Shown piece after piece: positions 9,228 to 16,896 of a stretch of 21,085 nt of DNA. The notes under the pieces are model-generated. The model had not been told where the DNA came from. It did not search any database and worked only from the letters and a program-made list of their open reading frames with translations. The number at the start of each line of letters is the position of its first letter. Positions within the stretch are counted from its first letter, which is position 1. The position numbers and the translations under genes were made by a program. This stretch comes from an uncultured Lachnospiraceae bacterium (GTDB lineage: Bacteria > Bacillota > Clostridia > Lachnospirales > Lachnospiraceae): NCBI GenBank assembly GCA_900546495.1, contig URDN01000042.1, positions 1-21,085 on the forward strand, written 5' to 3'.

Positions 9228-10055
9228 TCAGTTCTGTGACTTACTGATCAGCTCCTGCCGAAGCTGTGCTACTGTCTTATGCAACACCGGGTGTACTTTT
9301 CCCGGACAAAGCATAGAAAGTGGCTCCAGCACAAACAAGCGGTTCTGCATATCAATATGTGGAATGATCAGATCCGGCTCTGCCACGATCTCATCATCGT
9401 AAAATACAATATCCAGATCAATGGTACGCGGGCCCCAATGGATCACACGCTCCCGTCCCAGATCTGCCTCAATTTTATGGATTACAATCAATAACTCCTG
9501 CGGTGTAAACAATGTTTCCAGTTCAATCGCACCATTTAAAAATGCCGGTTGATCTGTATAACCATATGGCGCTGTCTCCACCAGTTTTGATACTTTTACA
9601 TTGCGGATTTCGGTACATTCCTGCAAAAGTCTGACTGCTGCCCGCAAAAACTGCTGCCGCTCCCCCAGATTGGAACCAACAGACAGATAAACAATGTGCC
9701 AGCCACGACTGATTTCCACCGATACATTTTCCAACGGCAGTCCGATCGGTGCCCACGGTTTCTGAATTTCCAAATCTATTTTTTTCAAAAGCGGATATTC
9801 CATCAACATTGCCTGTGCCATGTGCTCTGCCACTGCCTCAATCAGTTTAAACGTATGATTCTGCATATAGCGTGTGATAAAATGGCAGACTTCACCGTAA
9901 TTGATGGAATTTTCCAGATCATCTGAATAACCGGCTGCCCGTGTATTTGTATACAAAGTTGCATTTACCAGAAATTTCTGTCCCAGTTTTGTTTCCTCTG
10001 AAAACACCCCGTGGTGCCCGAACACTTCCAGATTTTGTATTTTTATACGATCCAT
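9228..10055 (-). CDS. folB-folK: Bifunctional dihydroneopterin aldolase / HPPK (FolB-FolK fusion)
   Basis: One 275-residue protein carries two consecutive steps of folate synthesis. Residues 1 to about 118 are dihydroneopterin aldolase, with a Glu in HHGVFSEE (20-21), Tyr53 in INYGEV and Lys99 in QKPWAPIG. Residues of about 121-275 are 6-hydroxymethyl-7,8-dihydropterin pyrophosphokinase. It shows VGSNLGER, the substrate loop YGYTDQPAFLNGA, the Mg-ATP motif WGPRTIDLDI and IPHIDMQNRLFVLEPL. Together they convert dihydroneopterin to hydroxymethyldihydropterin diphosphate. The fusion is common in Clostridia. The start has AAGGAG nine bases upstream. It lies 64 bp after folP, whose enzyme uses its product. 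Confidence 0.95.
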   Translation of the reverse strand: MDRIKIQNLEVFGHHGVFSEETKLGQKFLVNATLYTNTRAAGYSDDLENSINYGEVCHFITRYMQNHTFKLIEAVAEHMAQAMLMEYPLLKKIDLEIQKPWAPIGLPLENVSVEISRGWHIVYLSVGSNLGERQQFLRAAVRLLQECTEIRNVKVSKLVETAPYGYTDQPAFLNGAIELETLFTPQELLIVIHKIEADLGRERVIHWGPRTIDLDIVFYDDEIVAEPDLIIPHIDMQNRLFVLEPLSMLCPGKVHPVLHKTVAQLRQELISKSQN

Positions 10056-10119
10056 ATTTCGATTCTCCTTATGAAGTGTAATTTTTTCAACTATCGTTTT
10101 TTACTTTATACAATCTGTT

Positions 10120-10938
10120 TTATGCATTTTCTGCACTGTCCAATATCGCTTTCGTCATCTGAATAGCCTGTTTGTTCGCTTTGATATCATGCACACGGAC
10201 AAACGCATAGCCCTGCTGTACCGCAAACACCGTTGTCACAGCAGTTCCAAGGGCACGGTCTGTCACCGGTGTATCTAGTGTCAGCCCGATCACCGATTTT
10301 CTGGAAGTTCCCAGAAGCAACGGATATCCAAGTGTTTTCAGTTTATCCATATATTTAATGGTGACCAGATTCTGCTCATACGTCTTTCCAAAACCAACAC
10401 CCGGATCTAACATGATTTTATCATCTGCAATGCCGGCTGCTTTTGCCAGCGTTACACACTCTGCTGTTTCTTCGTACCATTCCTTCAAAAAATCTGCATA
10501 CTCGCTGTTGTCGCGGTTGTGCATCAGACAACATGCCACATCACCTTTTGCGATCACCTCTGCCATCTTCGGATCATATTTCAGCCCCCAGATATCATTG
10601 ATCAGATCTGCACCTGCTGCAATTCCGGCTTCTGCCACAACACTTTTGTAAGTGTCCAGTGAAATCGGTGCATCAAATCTGGCTTTTACCGCTTCAATGA
10701 CCGGTGCCACACGGTCAATTTCTTCCTGATCTGTGATCTGCACATGTCCCGGACGGGTAGATTCTCCGCCGATATCAATGATATCCGCTCCCTCTGCCAG
10801 CATTTCCTCTGTGTGACGCAACGCAGCATCCAGACAGTTAAAATTACCACCATCAGAGAATGAGTCCGGTGTCACATTCAAAATGCCCATAATATATGTC
10901 TCATGATCTGTGTCAAAATTCTTTGTTCCTATTTTCAT
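10120..10938 (-). CDS. folP: Dihydropteroate synthase
   Basis: This enzyme condenses 6-hydroxymethyl-7,8-dihydropterin diphosphate with p-aminobenzoate to give dihydropteroate. It is the classical sulfonamide target. Family motifs are all present: GILNVTPDSFSDGG, IDIGGESTRPG, LINDIWG, DPGVGFGKT, GTSRKSVIG and the terminal VRVHDIK, on a TIM-barrel length of 272 residues. A longer reading frame begins 48 bp upstream. I choose the ATG at 10938 (MKIGTKNF) because AAGGAG precedes it and the extra residues (MCRIEILHFCYK...) do not look like family sequence. It lies between the HD-domain gene (78 bp upstream) and folB-folK (64 bp downstream). No substitution that would imply sulfonamide resistance was identified by eye. 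Confidence 0.96.
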   Translation of the reverse strand: MKIGTKNFDTDHETYIMGILNVTPDSFSDGGNFNCLDAALRHTEEMLAEGADIIDIGGESTRPGHVQITDQEEIDRVAPVIEAVKARFDAPISLDTYKSVVAEAGIAAGADLINDIWGLKYDPKMAEVIAKGDVACCLMHNRDNSEYADFLKEWYEETAECVTLAKAAGIADDKIMLDPGVGFGKTYEQNLVTIKYMDKLKTLGYPLLLGTSRKSVIGLTLDTPVTDRALGTAVTTVFAVQQGYAFVRVHDIKANKQAIQMTKAILDSAENA

Positions 10939-11016
10939 GTTCTCATTCTCCTTATAACAAAAATGTAATATCTCTATCCTGCACAATATATACCAAACTA
11001 TTTTTCAAGTTTTATT

Positions 11017-11649
11017 TTACCAGATAATGGTCTGATTGCGTTCCGCGTCACTCCATTTACAGGAATCTGCCGCATCACATAAAAAGCAGTTTCGTGACAG
11101 ATGATCTGCTCTGCGGATATAATATTCCATAGTACCGGATTCGTCTTTTTCTTCCTCCCGTCCATGATGTACACCTACGATCTGTAATGTCTCCTTCAGC
11201 CATTCAACCGGATATCCAATCTCGGACAATAGCTGTTCTGCAATACGCATACCTGCTTCACTGTGGTGCTCTCCGGTCTCATACTGTGCTACCCGTCCAA
11301 TATCATGCAACAATCCCGTCACATAAAACTGATCCTTTTTTTCACAGAGATTCGCCACATACTCTGCTTTCCTGCTTTCTGCCGTTTCCAATTTGTTTTT
11401 CGACACAGCGTCCAGTCCGGAATCATTTTTCGTTTCTATTCTAAAATCATTTTTCGTCCCAGCAACTGATCTATCTCTGAGATTTTCCTGAATCCGATCC
11501 TCCAGATACATCATCCATGCCATACGACAAACATCCAGTGCATGGGACAGCTCATGATGACAGTAAATCCGCTCCTGCTCCATCTGCTGCACACGTTTCT
11601 GCAAGCGCAGAAATTCCGGGTGTTTCAATAATTTTTCCGTAAATTTCAT
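11017..11649 (-). CDS. HD-domain phosphohydrolase of the folate cluster
   Basis: This is an HD-superfamily metal-dependent phosphohydrolase (210 residues from the chosen ATG). Metal ligands are visible: the HHELSHALDV segment (31-40), H115-D116 in LLHDIGR, HH at 161-162 in VGVHHGR and D182 in RRADHLSR. The tail has three cysteines (C188, C191, C197, pattern CFLC-x5-CKW), a possible metal site. Between the first His and the HD pair is a polar linker (about residues 55-95) with a repeated TKND unit. A start nine codons upstream is possible. I prefer 11649, which has AGGA about 12 bases before it. Similar proteins sit beside fol genes in other Clostridia, as I recall. The substrate is unknown; a pterin triphosphate is an attractive but untested idea. 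Confidence 0.75.
   Translation of the reverse strand: MKFTEKLLKHPEFLRLQKRVQQMEQERIYCHHELSHALDVCRMAWMMYLEDRIQENLRDRSVAGTKNDFRIETKNDSGLDAVSKNKLETAESRKAEYVANLCEKKDQFYVTGLLHDIGRVAQYETGEHHSEAGMRIAEQLLSEIGYPVEWLKETLQIVGVHHGREEEKDESGTMEYYIRRADHLSRNCFLCDAADSCKWSDAERNQTIIW
11421..11457 (-). repeat. In-frame 24-bp-spaced direct repeat in HD gene
   Basis: The 13-bp sequence AATCATTTTTCGT (plus strand) occurs at 11421-11433 and again at 11445-11457, exactly 24 bp (8 codons) apart. It encodes TKNDF and TKNDS in the polar linker of the HD-domain protein, outside all metal-binding motifs. Confidence 0.8.
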
Positions 11650-11745
11650 AAATCTTTTTTTTCCTGTTTTACACATTTTTGCAATGCCGCTTTTTTACTC
11701 TCCGCGCTTTTAACATCTGTTTTCTAAAAAACAGCCATTTGCAAT

Positions 11746-13155
11746 TTATTTACAATTCTCATACGATTCCCGCACATATCGCAGATAAGATAACGAACCA
11801 AAAGCCAGTATCAAATCGCCTTTTTGCGCATCCCGTAAAGCATATAATACCGCATCCTGCACATTTTCACAATATCGCGCTGCAATCTTTTGCTCTAAAA
11901 GCTGCTTTTCCAGCTCTTTTCCATCCAAAGCCCTTGGATTTTTCGGAGTAACCGTGTACACATGATCTTCCGGTTGGAACATCATCTGAATCATTTTTTC
12001 ATAATCTTTGTCTGCCAGCACGCCCATGATGTACACAATTCTTCGATCAGCAAATCCTTCGTTCAATGTTTTTCTAAGTTTGCGCACTGCATCCTCATTG
12101 TGTGCTCCATCCAGATAAAAATCCGGTTCTGTACCAAGCTGTTCCATGCGCCCATGCCAGATTGTATGCACCAGTCCGTGCTGAATAGTTTCTTTTGTGA
12201 TCTTCGGATATTTTTTCTGCAAAATTTGCAAAACGTTCAGAACACAGACTGCATTTTCCACCTGAAATGAACCGCAAAGGGAAAGATTTATCTGCATATT
12301 CTGCAATGTTTCTATCTCTTTTTCTCTTTTCTGCAAAAACTTATCTACATATTGGTCGCATTTTGTTTTTTGCAAAAGTTCATCAGAACACTCCCCAATT
12401 TTTTTTTCATTCTGAACTGCTTCAAATGCGTTCCATATAAACGCATATCTGCCATTTCTCTGTGTGATCTGCTGCGCCTGATCTACGCTGGCAACAATCA
12501 GTTCTGCATCCATCGCTTTCGCCTTTTTCTCAATCTGCGCAAAAGCTTCCGGCTTCTGTTTCATCGTAACTACTGGTACCTGCGGCTTGATAATACCACT
12601 CTTTACCGTTGCAATCTCTCCTAAAGAATTTCCAAGAAACCGGATATGATCCATACTGATCGACGTCAAAACACTCACCAGTGGTCGTTTGATCAGATTC
12701 GTTGCATCTGTTTCGCCACCCATACCAACTTCCAGTAAAGCAATATCGCATTGTTCCTCATAAAACCACAAAAATGCAGCTGCTGTCTCCACCTCAAACC
12801 TGGTTGGATGAGGCTTGCCCTGATTTGTCAGCTTATCACATGCTTCCTTTACTTTTGAAAAAAGCTGTGCCAATCGATTTTTTTCTATATTTACACCATT
12901 CATCTGGAACTCATCTTCATATACAAATACATCTGGTGTGCAAAATCTGCCAACCTTGTATCCGGACTCTGTCAGAACCTGTGACAACATTGCTCCAACG
13001 GAACCTTTTCCGTTAGTTCCACCGATATGCACCAGCGGAATCTCATCCTGTACATTTCCAAGTTCTGCCATCAGATTCTGAATACTGGTCAGGCCAAGCT
13101 GACTGCCGTATTTTTTTGTTTCTTCCAGAAACTCCATTGCTTCTATATAATTCAT
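11746..13155 (-). CDS. folC: Folylpolyglutamate synthase / dihydrofolate synthase
   Basis: FolC adds glutamate to dihydropteroate and/or extends folate polyglutamate tails, using ATP. The Mur-ligase-type P-loop GTNGKGS is at 46-52. GMGGETDATN marks the central domain, and FYLDGAHNEDAVR the C-terminal domain junction. The length of 469 residues is somewhat above the usual 420-440. The excess lies around residues 240-290, a charged stretch (KCDQYVDKFLQKREKEIETLQ) not typical of the core. An AGAGGAG lies about 14 bases before the ATG, which is long, and GCGGA is nearer. It is 187 bp downstream of the cyclo-ligase gene and 96 bp upstream of the HD gene. Whether it has one or both activities cannot be told. 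Confidence 0.95.
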   Translation of the reverse strand: MNYIEAMEFLEETKKYGSQLGLTSIQNLMAELGNVQDEIPLVHIGGTNGKGSVGAMLSQVLTESGYKVGRFCTPDVFVYEDEFQMNGVNIEKNRLAQLFSKVKEACDKLTNQGKPHPTRFEVETAAAFLWFYEEQCDIALLEVGMGGETDATNLIKRPLVSVLTSISMDHIRFLGNSLGEIATVKSGIIKPQVPVVTMKQKPEAFAQIEKKAKAMDAELIVASVDQAQQITQRNGRYAFIWNAFEAVQNEKKIGECSDELLQKTKCDQYVDKFLQKREKEIETLQNMQINLSLCGSFQVENAVCVLNVLQILQKKYPKITKETIQHGLVHTIWHGRMEQLGTEPDFYLDGAHNEDAVRKLRKTLNEGFADRRIVYIMGVLADKDYEKMIQMMFQPEDHVYTVTPKNPRALDGKELEKQLLEQKIAARYCENVQDAVLYALRDAQKGDLILAFGSLSYLRYVRESYENCK

Positions 13156-13342
13156 ACTTTTATTCCGCGCTCCTCTTTTTTTGTACCGTTCACACGTTTA
13201 GCTTATACAGAACTTTCCGGTGCGGTACATACATCATCTAATAAGATTTTCTCATTTCTTCTGAAAATCCGATAATAGTATCTATAATCCAAGACTATAT
13301 ACATGTTTTTCTTTCGAACATACACTAACTATTTATTAACTA

Positions 13343-13954
13343 CTACCATAAGTTTTTTTCTGTCACAAGATATTCCATTGGCAGATCATTTTCTTCTACC
13401 GGAAGTTCTTCTGCCACCTGAAGTTCATATGCCACTCCCAGCTCAATGCAGCCTGTTTTCCTGTAAAGCGGACATTCATAATCCGCTTTCGCTACTTGCT
13501 CATGAACGCAGCCGCTTTGCGACCTGCGTTCAAAGAATCGATCATAATAGCCTTTTCCATATCCCATGCGGTTTTTCTTTCGATCAAATGCTACGCCCGG
13601 AACCAGTACCAGCGCATCTGACCAGTCCACCGGATGATCTTCTCTCGGTTCCATCACATGAAACGTACCCTCTTCTAATTCTGAAAAATCACTGACTTCA
13701 AAATATTTCATAGTATCGCCAAATACTTTTGGAAACGCAATACGTTTGTTTTGTTTCCATCCTTCTTCTATCACAGGTCGGATATCTACCTCATTGCCAA
13801 GTGGTGCATAAGCCAGAATTTTTTCTGCATTTTGAAACAATTCACTGGAAATGATATTTTCACAGATCTGGTCTGATTTTTTCCTGACTTCCTCACTGCT
13901 CATTTCATTTCGAAGGGTTTTATATTTTTTTCTGATTTGTTGCTTTGCTGTCAT
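13343..13954 (-). CDS. 5-formyltetrahydrofolate cyclo-ligase with repeat-derived insert
   Basis: This enzyme (E. coli YgfA/Fau, B. subtilis YqgN family) uses ATP to turn 5-formyl-THF into 5,10-methenyl-THF, returning a storage folate to the active pool. The substrate and ATP sites are seen as KKYKTLRNEM (basic N-terminus), LVPGVAFD (117-124) and RMGYGKGYYDRF (129-140). The C-terminal GVAYELQ and EELPVEENDLP blocks are intact. Between YYDR and GVAYE there are 33 residues, whereas YgfA and YqgN have about 13. Residues 141-164 are exactly encoded by a copy of the dispersed repeat (13462-13534). The reading frame survives, so the enzyme is probably produced with an enlarged loop; activity is not proven. 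The start has GAGGG just upstream. It sits in the folate block, 66 bp after the hydrolase gene. Confidence 0.93.
   Translation of the reverse strand: MTAKQQIRKKYKTLRNEMSSEEVRKKSDQICENIISSELFQNAEKILAYAPLGNEVDIRPVIEEGWKQNKRIAFPKVFGDTMKYFEVSDFSELEEGTFHVMEPREDHPVDWSDALVLVPGVAFDRKKNRMGYGKGYYDRFFERRSQSGCVHEQVAKADYECPLYRKTGCIELGVAYELQVAEELPVEENDLPMEYLVTEKNLW
13462..13534 (-). repeat. Dispersed two-hairpin repeat, copy A (inside CDS)
   Basis: This is a 73-bp copy read on the minus strand from TTTGAACGCAG to CCGCTTTACA. It contains two perfect stems: TGAACGCAG/CTGCGTTCA around a 12-base loop, and AAAGCGGA/TCCGCTTT around a 9-base loop. It is the copy without the 91-bp module, so it serves as the empty reference. 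It lies entirely inside the cyclo-ligase gene and encodes F141 to Y164. Confidence 0.9.
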
Positions 13955-13983
13955 TTTACCCTCATTTTTTTTGCATGGTAAAT

Positions 13984-14012
13984 ATAGTAAAATCTCATTT
14001 TTGTAAGCCCAA
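13984..14012 (-). promoter_or_regulatory. Weak candidate promoter for cyclo-ligase gene
   Basis: TTGGGC (14007-14012) and TACTAT (13984-13989) on the minus strand have 17-bp spacing, between the hydrolase stop and the cyclo-ligase start. The -35 match is poor. Co-transcription with the hydrolase is equally possible. Confidence 0.3.
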
Positions 14013-14020
14013 AATATTCA

Positions 14021-15034
14021 TTATACTCTGTATCCATCACAGTATAGTTCTATTAGAAATTTTAATATTCTATTCACATAATGCTGCATTGTCTTATCAT
14101 CACAGCTATACGTCTCATGCTTTGTTCCCGGCAGATACAGAAATTCACAACTCGTTCCTTCATACCTCTGAACATGCCTTGCGAATCTATAAATCTCGTT
14201 TCCGCACACATAATCATCCTGTTCTGCCTGAATCAGAAGCATCGGCGCCCGGTACAATTTCCACGCTATGCCTTTCAGGTACCAGCTCATTTCAGCAGAG
14301 GCAAAAAGCCAGCCATAGGAAGCTGCACAGACCTGCATATATTTGTGCATTTTTCTCAGATTATTAAAGCGGTTAAATCGTGGTCTGGATGTAGATGCAC
14401 TCGTCTCAAAAGTTTCGCTCGCATCATACGGATGCTGCCCCGGCACATACTCCCCACCTTTTCCAAGTAAACACTGCACTCCTGACACAGATGCTGAAAT
14501 CACCCATGGAATATTTGCCGTACGTGGACGGATCATCGGCGAATTTAATATTACCCGATAAAACCACTCCGGTTTCCATGCAGCCGCAATACCACCGATT
14601 GCACCGCCCATGGAATGTGCAAACAGATTTAAGTTCAAGTCCGGATGTTTCTTTCTGATATACTCGCAAACATGCAGAAAATCTCTGACATAACGTTTCC
14701 AGTTATCAATATGTACCAGAGAAGGATCCTTCGTCAGACGATAACTCAAACCGTGTCCGCAATGCTCCGGCAGATAGACATGAAATCCCGCCTGCAGAAA
14801 ATAATAAGCCAGCTCATCGTATTTCGGTGCCGATTCCGTATATCCGTGGCAGATTACGATCACACCCTTTGGTTCTTCTGCCAGATAACGCATCACATGG
14901 ATTTTTCCAATGCCATCGTAACTGCTGATATATCCACTTTTTCCATGCTTTTTCAGATAAGGCTCCACAGTCTCTTTCATCACCGTATCATATTCTTTTT
15001 CCCGAATTATCTCCATGACAACTTTCCTCTCCAT
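14021..15034 (-). CDS. Alpha/beta hydrolase, monoglyceride-lipase-like
   Basis: This 337-residue serine hydrolase of the alpha/beta fold is close to the lysophospholipase/monoacylglycerol lipase group. The oxyanion region is HGYTES (63-68). The nucleophile elbow is AHSMGG with Ser141. The acid is probably D273 or D274 in AEQDDYVCG, and the His is H306 in PGTKHETY, in the right order and spacing. There is no signal peptide, so it is cytoplasmic. A second ATG at 15016 (MEIIREKEY) has AGAGG upstream and may be the true start; the first has AAAGGAC at short spacing. The gap to the symporter gene upstream is mostly repeat copy B. The natural substrate (glyceride, lysophospholipid or other ester) is not determinable. 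Confidence 0.85.
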   Translation of the reverse strand: MERKVVMEIIREKEYDTVMKETVEPYLKKHGKSGYISSYDGIGKIHVMRYLAEEPKGVIVICHGYTESAPKYDELAYYFLQAGFHVYLPEHCGHGLSYRLTKDPSLVHIDNWKRYVRDFLHVCEYIRKKHPDLNLNLFAHSMGGAIGGIAAAWKPEWFYRVILNSPMIRPRTANIPWVISASVSGVQCLLGKGGEYVPGQHPYDASETFETSASTSRPRFNRFNNLRKMHKYMQVCAASYGWLFASAEMSWYLKGIAWKLYRAPMLLIQAEQDDYVCGNEIYRFARHVQRYEGTSCEFLYLPGTKHETYSCDDKTMQHYVNRILKFLIELYCDGYRV

Positions 15035-15061
15035 AATGTCCTTTTATCACATTGAACGCTT

Positions 15062-15109
15062 TGTAAAGCGGACATTCACAATCCGCTTTTGCTACTTGCT
15101 CATGAACGC
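15062..15109 (-). repeat. Dispersed repeat, copy B (truncated)
   Basis: This 48-bp partial copy keeps the AAAGCGGA/TCCGCTTT hairpin and the GCGTTCATGAGCAAGTAGC segment but has lost the other arm. It sits between the symporter stop (11 bp away) and the hydrolase start (27 bp away), so it fills most of that gap and is probably transcribed. Confidence 0.9.
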
Positions 15110-15120
15110 CAAAAGCCGTA

Positions 15121-16482
15121 TTACATATCGGACTTAGTTATAATCTTATTAATCCGTTTCTCATTATAAAACATCAGAATAATACCGCCTACACAGCAAA
15201 ATACTGCTGCGCCAAAAGCCGCAATCCGATATCCTGTGCCATTTCCTGTTCCGATTGTAGAAACTGCCGTAAAAATCAGCATAGACAAACTCTGTCCCAG
15301 TTTAAATGCAAAAGTTCTGGCAGCATAAAACATTCCCTCACGATTACTTCCGGAAGTCATCGCATCACTCTGTGCAATATCTGCCACAACCGCCTGCGGT
15401 AAAATACCGAAAATTGCCATAGGAAGTGCTGCCACGATGGTCAGGATCACTCCCTGAACCATCTCAGGTATAAAGGAGATTTTTCCCATAAATCCGGTGT
15501 AAAAATAACAGATGCTGAATACTGCAAACGCAAACAAAATCATTTTCTTCTTGCCAAGCTTCGGTGTCAGCTTATTTACCGGAATATAAAACACCAGTGA
15601 CAAAGCTGTCATACCGACAAAATACAATGTTGTCATTGTCTCTGGAAGTTTCAGCAGACTTGTTACAAAAAATGGTAATCCTGTCTGAAACATCGTCAAA
15701 GCGATCCAGTAAAAAATATCCGATCCCACAAATTTCCGAAATTCTCCGTTTTTGAATGTCTCAATCAGAGATTTAAATGCAGACTCCTTCGCTGGAACTG
15801 TATTCACATAATCTTTTTCCTTAATGCAAAATACCGGGATCAGCATACAGACAAATGCAACCGCCGCCATAATCGTAAATGTCACGCGGATTGCACCGAT
15901 TCTGCCAAAAGTCGGAATAAACCTTCCCCAGATGGTCGGTGCCAGATAAGCTACTGCGGTTCCTGCGATAAATGTAAAGGAAATAACCGTTGAAATATTC
16001 AAGCGCTCCTGCTGCGTATGTCCAAGTTCCGGGATCAGCGCATTATATGGCGTACAATACGCTGTGATTGACAGATAATAAGCCAGAATCATAATTAATA
16101 AAAATACTGCATTAATTCGACTATTTTGATTCACTGGTGACCAAAACACAAGTACTGTAGAAAGTGCCAGCGGCAGAGAAGCCCATTTCAAAAACGGAAT
16201 TCTTCGTCCATTTTTTGACGTACACCGATCTGATAATGATGCAATCATCGGATCCGTAAACGCATCAAAAATTCTTCCGAACGCTGTAATTCCTCCGATA
16301 ATCGTAAAAATTCCAAATACAACCAGTCCCTGCGGGATAAACACCGTCTGTCCCTGACTGATTGCTGTGCTGTCCGGTTGGTAAAAATAAACCAGCCAGT
16401 TTGAAATAATACCGGATAGCATCGCCCATCCAAACTGTCCCGCTGCGAACTGCCATATTTTTCCTGTTGTAAGTTTCTTCAT
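15121..16482 (-). CDS. GPH-family (MelB-like) cation/sugar symporter
   Basis: This 453-residue membrane transporter is of the glycoside-pentoside-hexuronide:cation symporter family within the major facilitator superfamily. The helix II signature RIFDAFTDPMIASLSDR carries the two conserved aspartates that bind the cation in MelB. The following loop, SKNGRRIPFLKWASLPLA, is characteristic. About 12 hydrophobic segments are present. The substrate is unknown, and no glycosidase is adjacent to suggest one. I place the start at 16482 (MKKLTTGK), with GGGGGA eight bases upstream. An ATG five codons earlier overlaps that ribosome binding site. The leader contains repeat copy C, a heavily structured element, between the promoter at 16715-16743 and the start. 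The lipase-like hydrolase follows. Confidence 0.88.
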   Translation of the reverse strand: MKKLTTGKIWQFAAGQFGWAMLSGIISNWLVYFYQPDSTAISQGQTVFIPQGLVVFGIFTIIGGITAFGRIFDAFTDPMIASLSDRCTSKNGRRIPFLKWASLPLALSTVLVFWSPVNQNSRINAVFLLIMILAYYLSITAYCTPYNALIPELGHTQQERLNISTVISFTFIAGTAVAYLAPTIWGRFIPTFGRIGAIRVTFTIMAAVAFVCMLIPVFCIKEKDYVNTVPAKESAFKSLIETFKNGEFRKFVGSDIFYWIALTMFQTGLPFFVTSLLKLPETMTTLYFVGMTALSLVFYIPVNKLTPKLGKKKMILFAFAVFSICYFYTGFMGKISFIPEMVQGVILTIVAALPMAIFGILPQAVVADIAQSDAMTSGSNREGMFYAARTFAFKLGQSLSMLIFTAVSTIGTGNGTGYRIAAFGAAVFCCVGGIILMFYNEKRINKIITKSDM

Positions 16483-16521
16483 GATATGTTCCCCCATACG
16501 TATTCAGATTTATAAGCCGGT

Positions 16522-16684
16522 TGTAAAACGGACATTCGCAATCCGCTTTTGCTACTTGCTCATGAACGCAGTCGCTTTACGACCTGTCAGTGGGAACTTT
16601 TAACTCCCACTGACATAAGCATCCCCTACCCACCGCTTAGTGCTCTACGCGCTTGAAGCGGGGGAATGCTTATTCTGCATTCAA
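16522..16684 (-). repeat. Dispersed repeat, copy C, with 91-bp multi-hairpin module
   Basis: This is a full copy of the two-hairpin repeat in which a 91-bp block (16587-16677) interrupts the loop next to the TGAACGCAG-type arm. It differs from copy D at about a dozen positions by eye (roughly 93% identical). It lies in the predicted leader of the symporter mRNA. Confidence 0.9.
16587..16677 (-). mobile_element. 91-bp CTG-flanked hairpin module (IS200/IS605-end-like), copy in C
   Basis: The block contains ATAAGCAT(T)CCCC paired with GGGGATGCTTAT around a CCGCTT/AAGCGG and AGTGC/GCACT inner stem, then a TCAGTGGGA hairpin. Copies A and D give its limits. CTG occurs at both junctions and once in the empty copy A. 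Such stacked hairpins are seen at the right ends of IS200/IS605-group elements and their TnpB guide RNAs. The resemblance is by eye, and no tnpA or tnpB is present. Confidence 0.45.
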
Positions 16685-16714
16685 CCACTATAATGCATAA
16701 CCCTTATACAAACT

Positions 16715-16743
16715 ATAGTATTACTTTTACCGTCCTGAAACAA
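16715..16743 (-). promoter_or_regulatory. Candidate symporter promoter
   Basis: On the minus strand, TTGTTT (16738-16743) and TACTAT (16715-16720) have 17-bp spacing, just downstream of the hppA terminator. The predicted leader is about 225 bases and includes all of repeat copy C. Confidence 0.55.
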
Positions 16744-16778
16744 TATACAACTTCCCGAAAAGTGTTGCTTTTTACTGT

Positions 16779-16843
16779 AAAAAAATCAGGAACTCTTTTC
16801 CTGGCAGGCAATTATCAGCCGCCGGGATAAGAGTTCCCGATTT
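16779..16843 (-). terminator. Rho-independent terminator of hppA
   Basis: A long stem on the minus strand pairs GGAACTCTT with AAGAGTTCC, with further pairing of TCCCGGC/GCCAGGA inside. It is followed by TGATTTTTTT. It lies about 215 bp past the hppA stop and reads only in the minus direction. Confidence 0.85.
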
Positions 16844-16896
16844 CGTATCATAACCTAAATTTTATTGACTCTAACTCAATTTAGGCAACTATTAAA

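Noticed and set aside
11717..11734. CTGTTTT/AAAACAG hairpin between folC and the HD gene as a terminator
   Set aside because: It is a small stem without a following T-run on the minus strand, in the middle of an apparent operon.
12095..13016. Several short open frames antisense to or inside folC
   Set aside because: They have no ribosome binding sites or recognisable products, and folC is clearly intact in its own frame.
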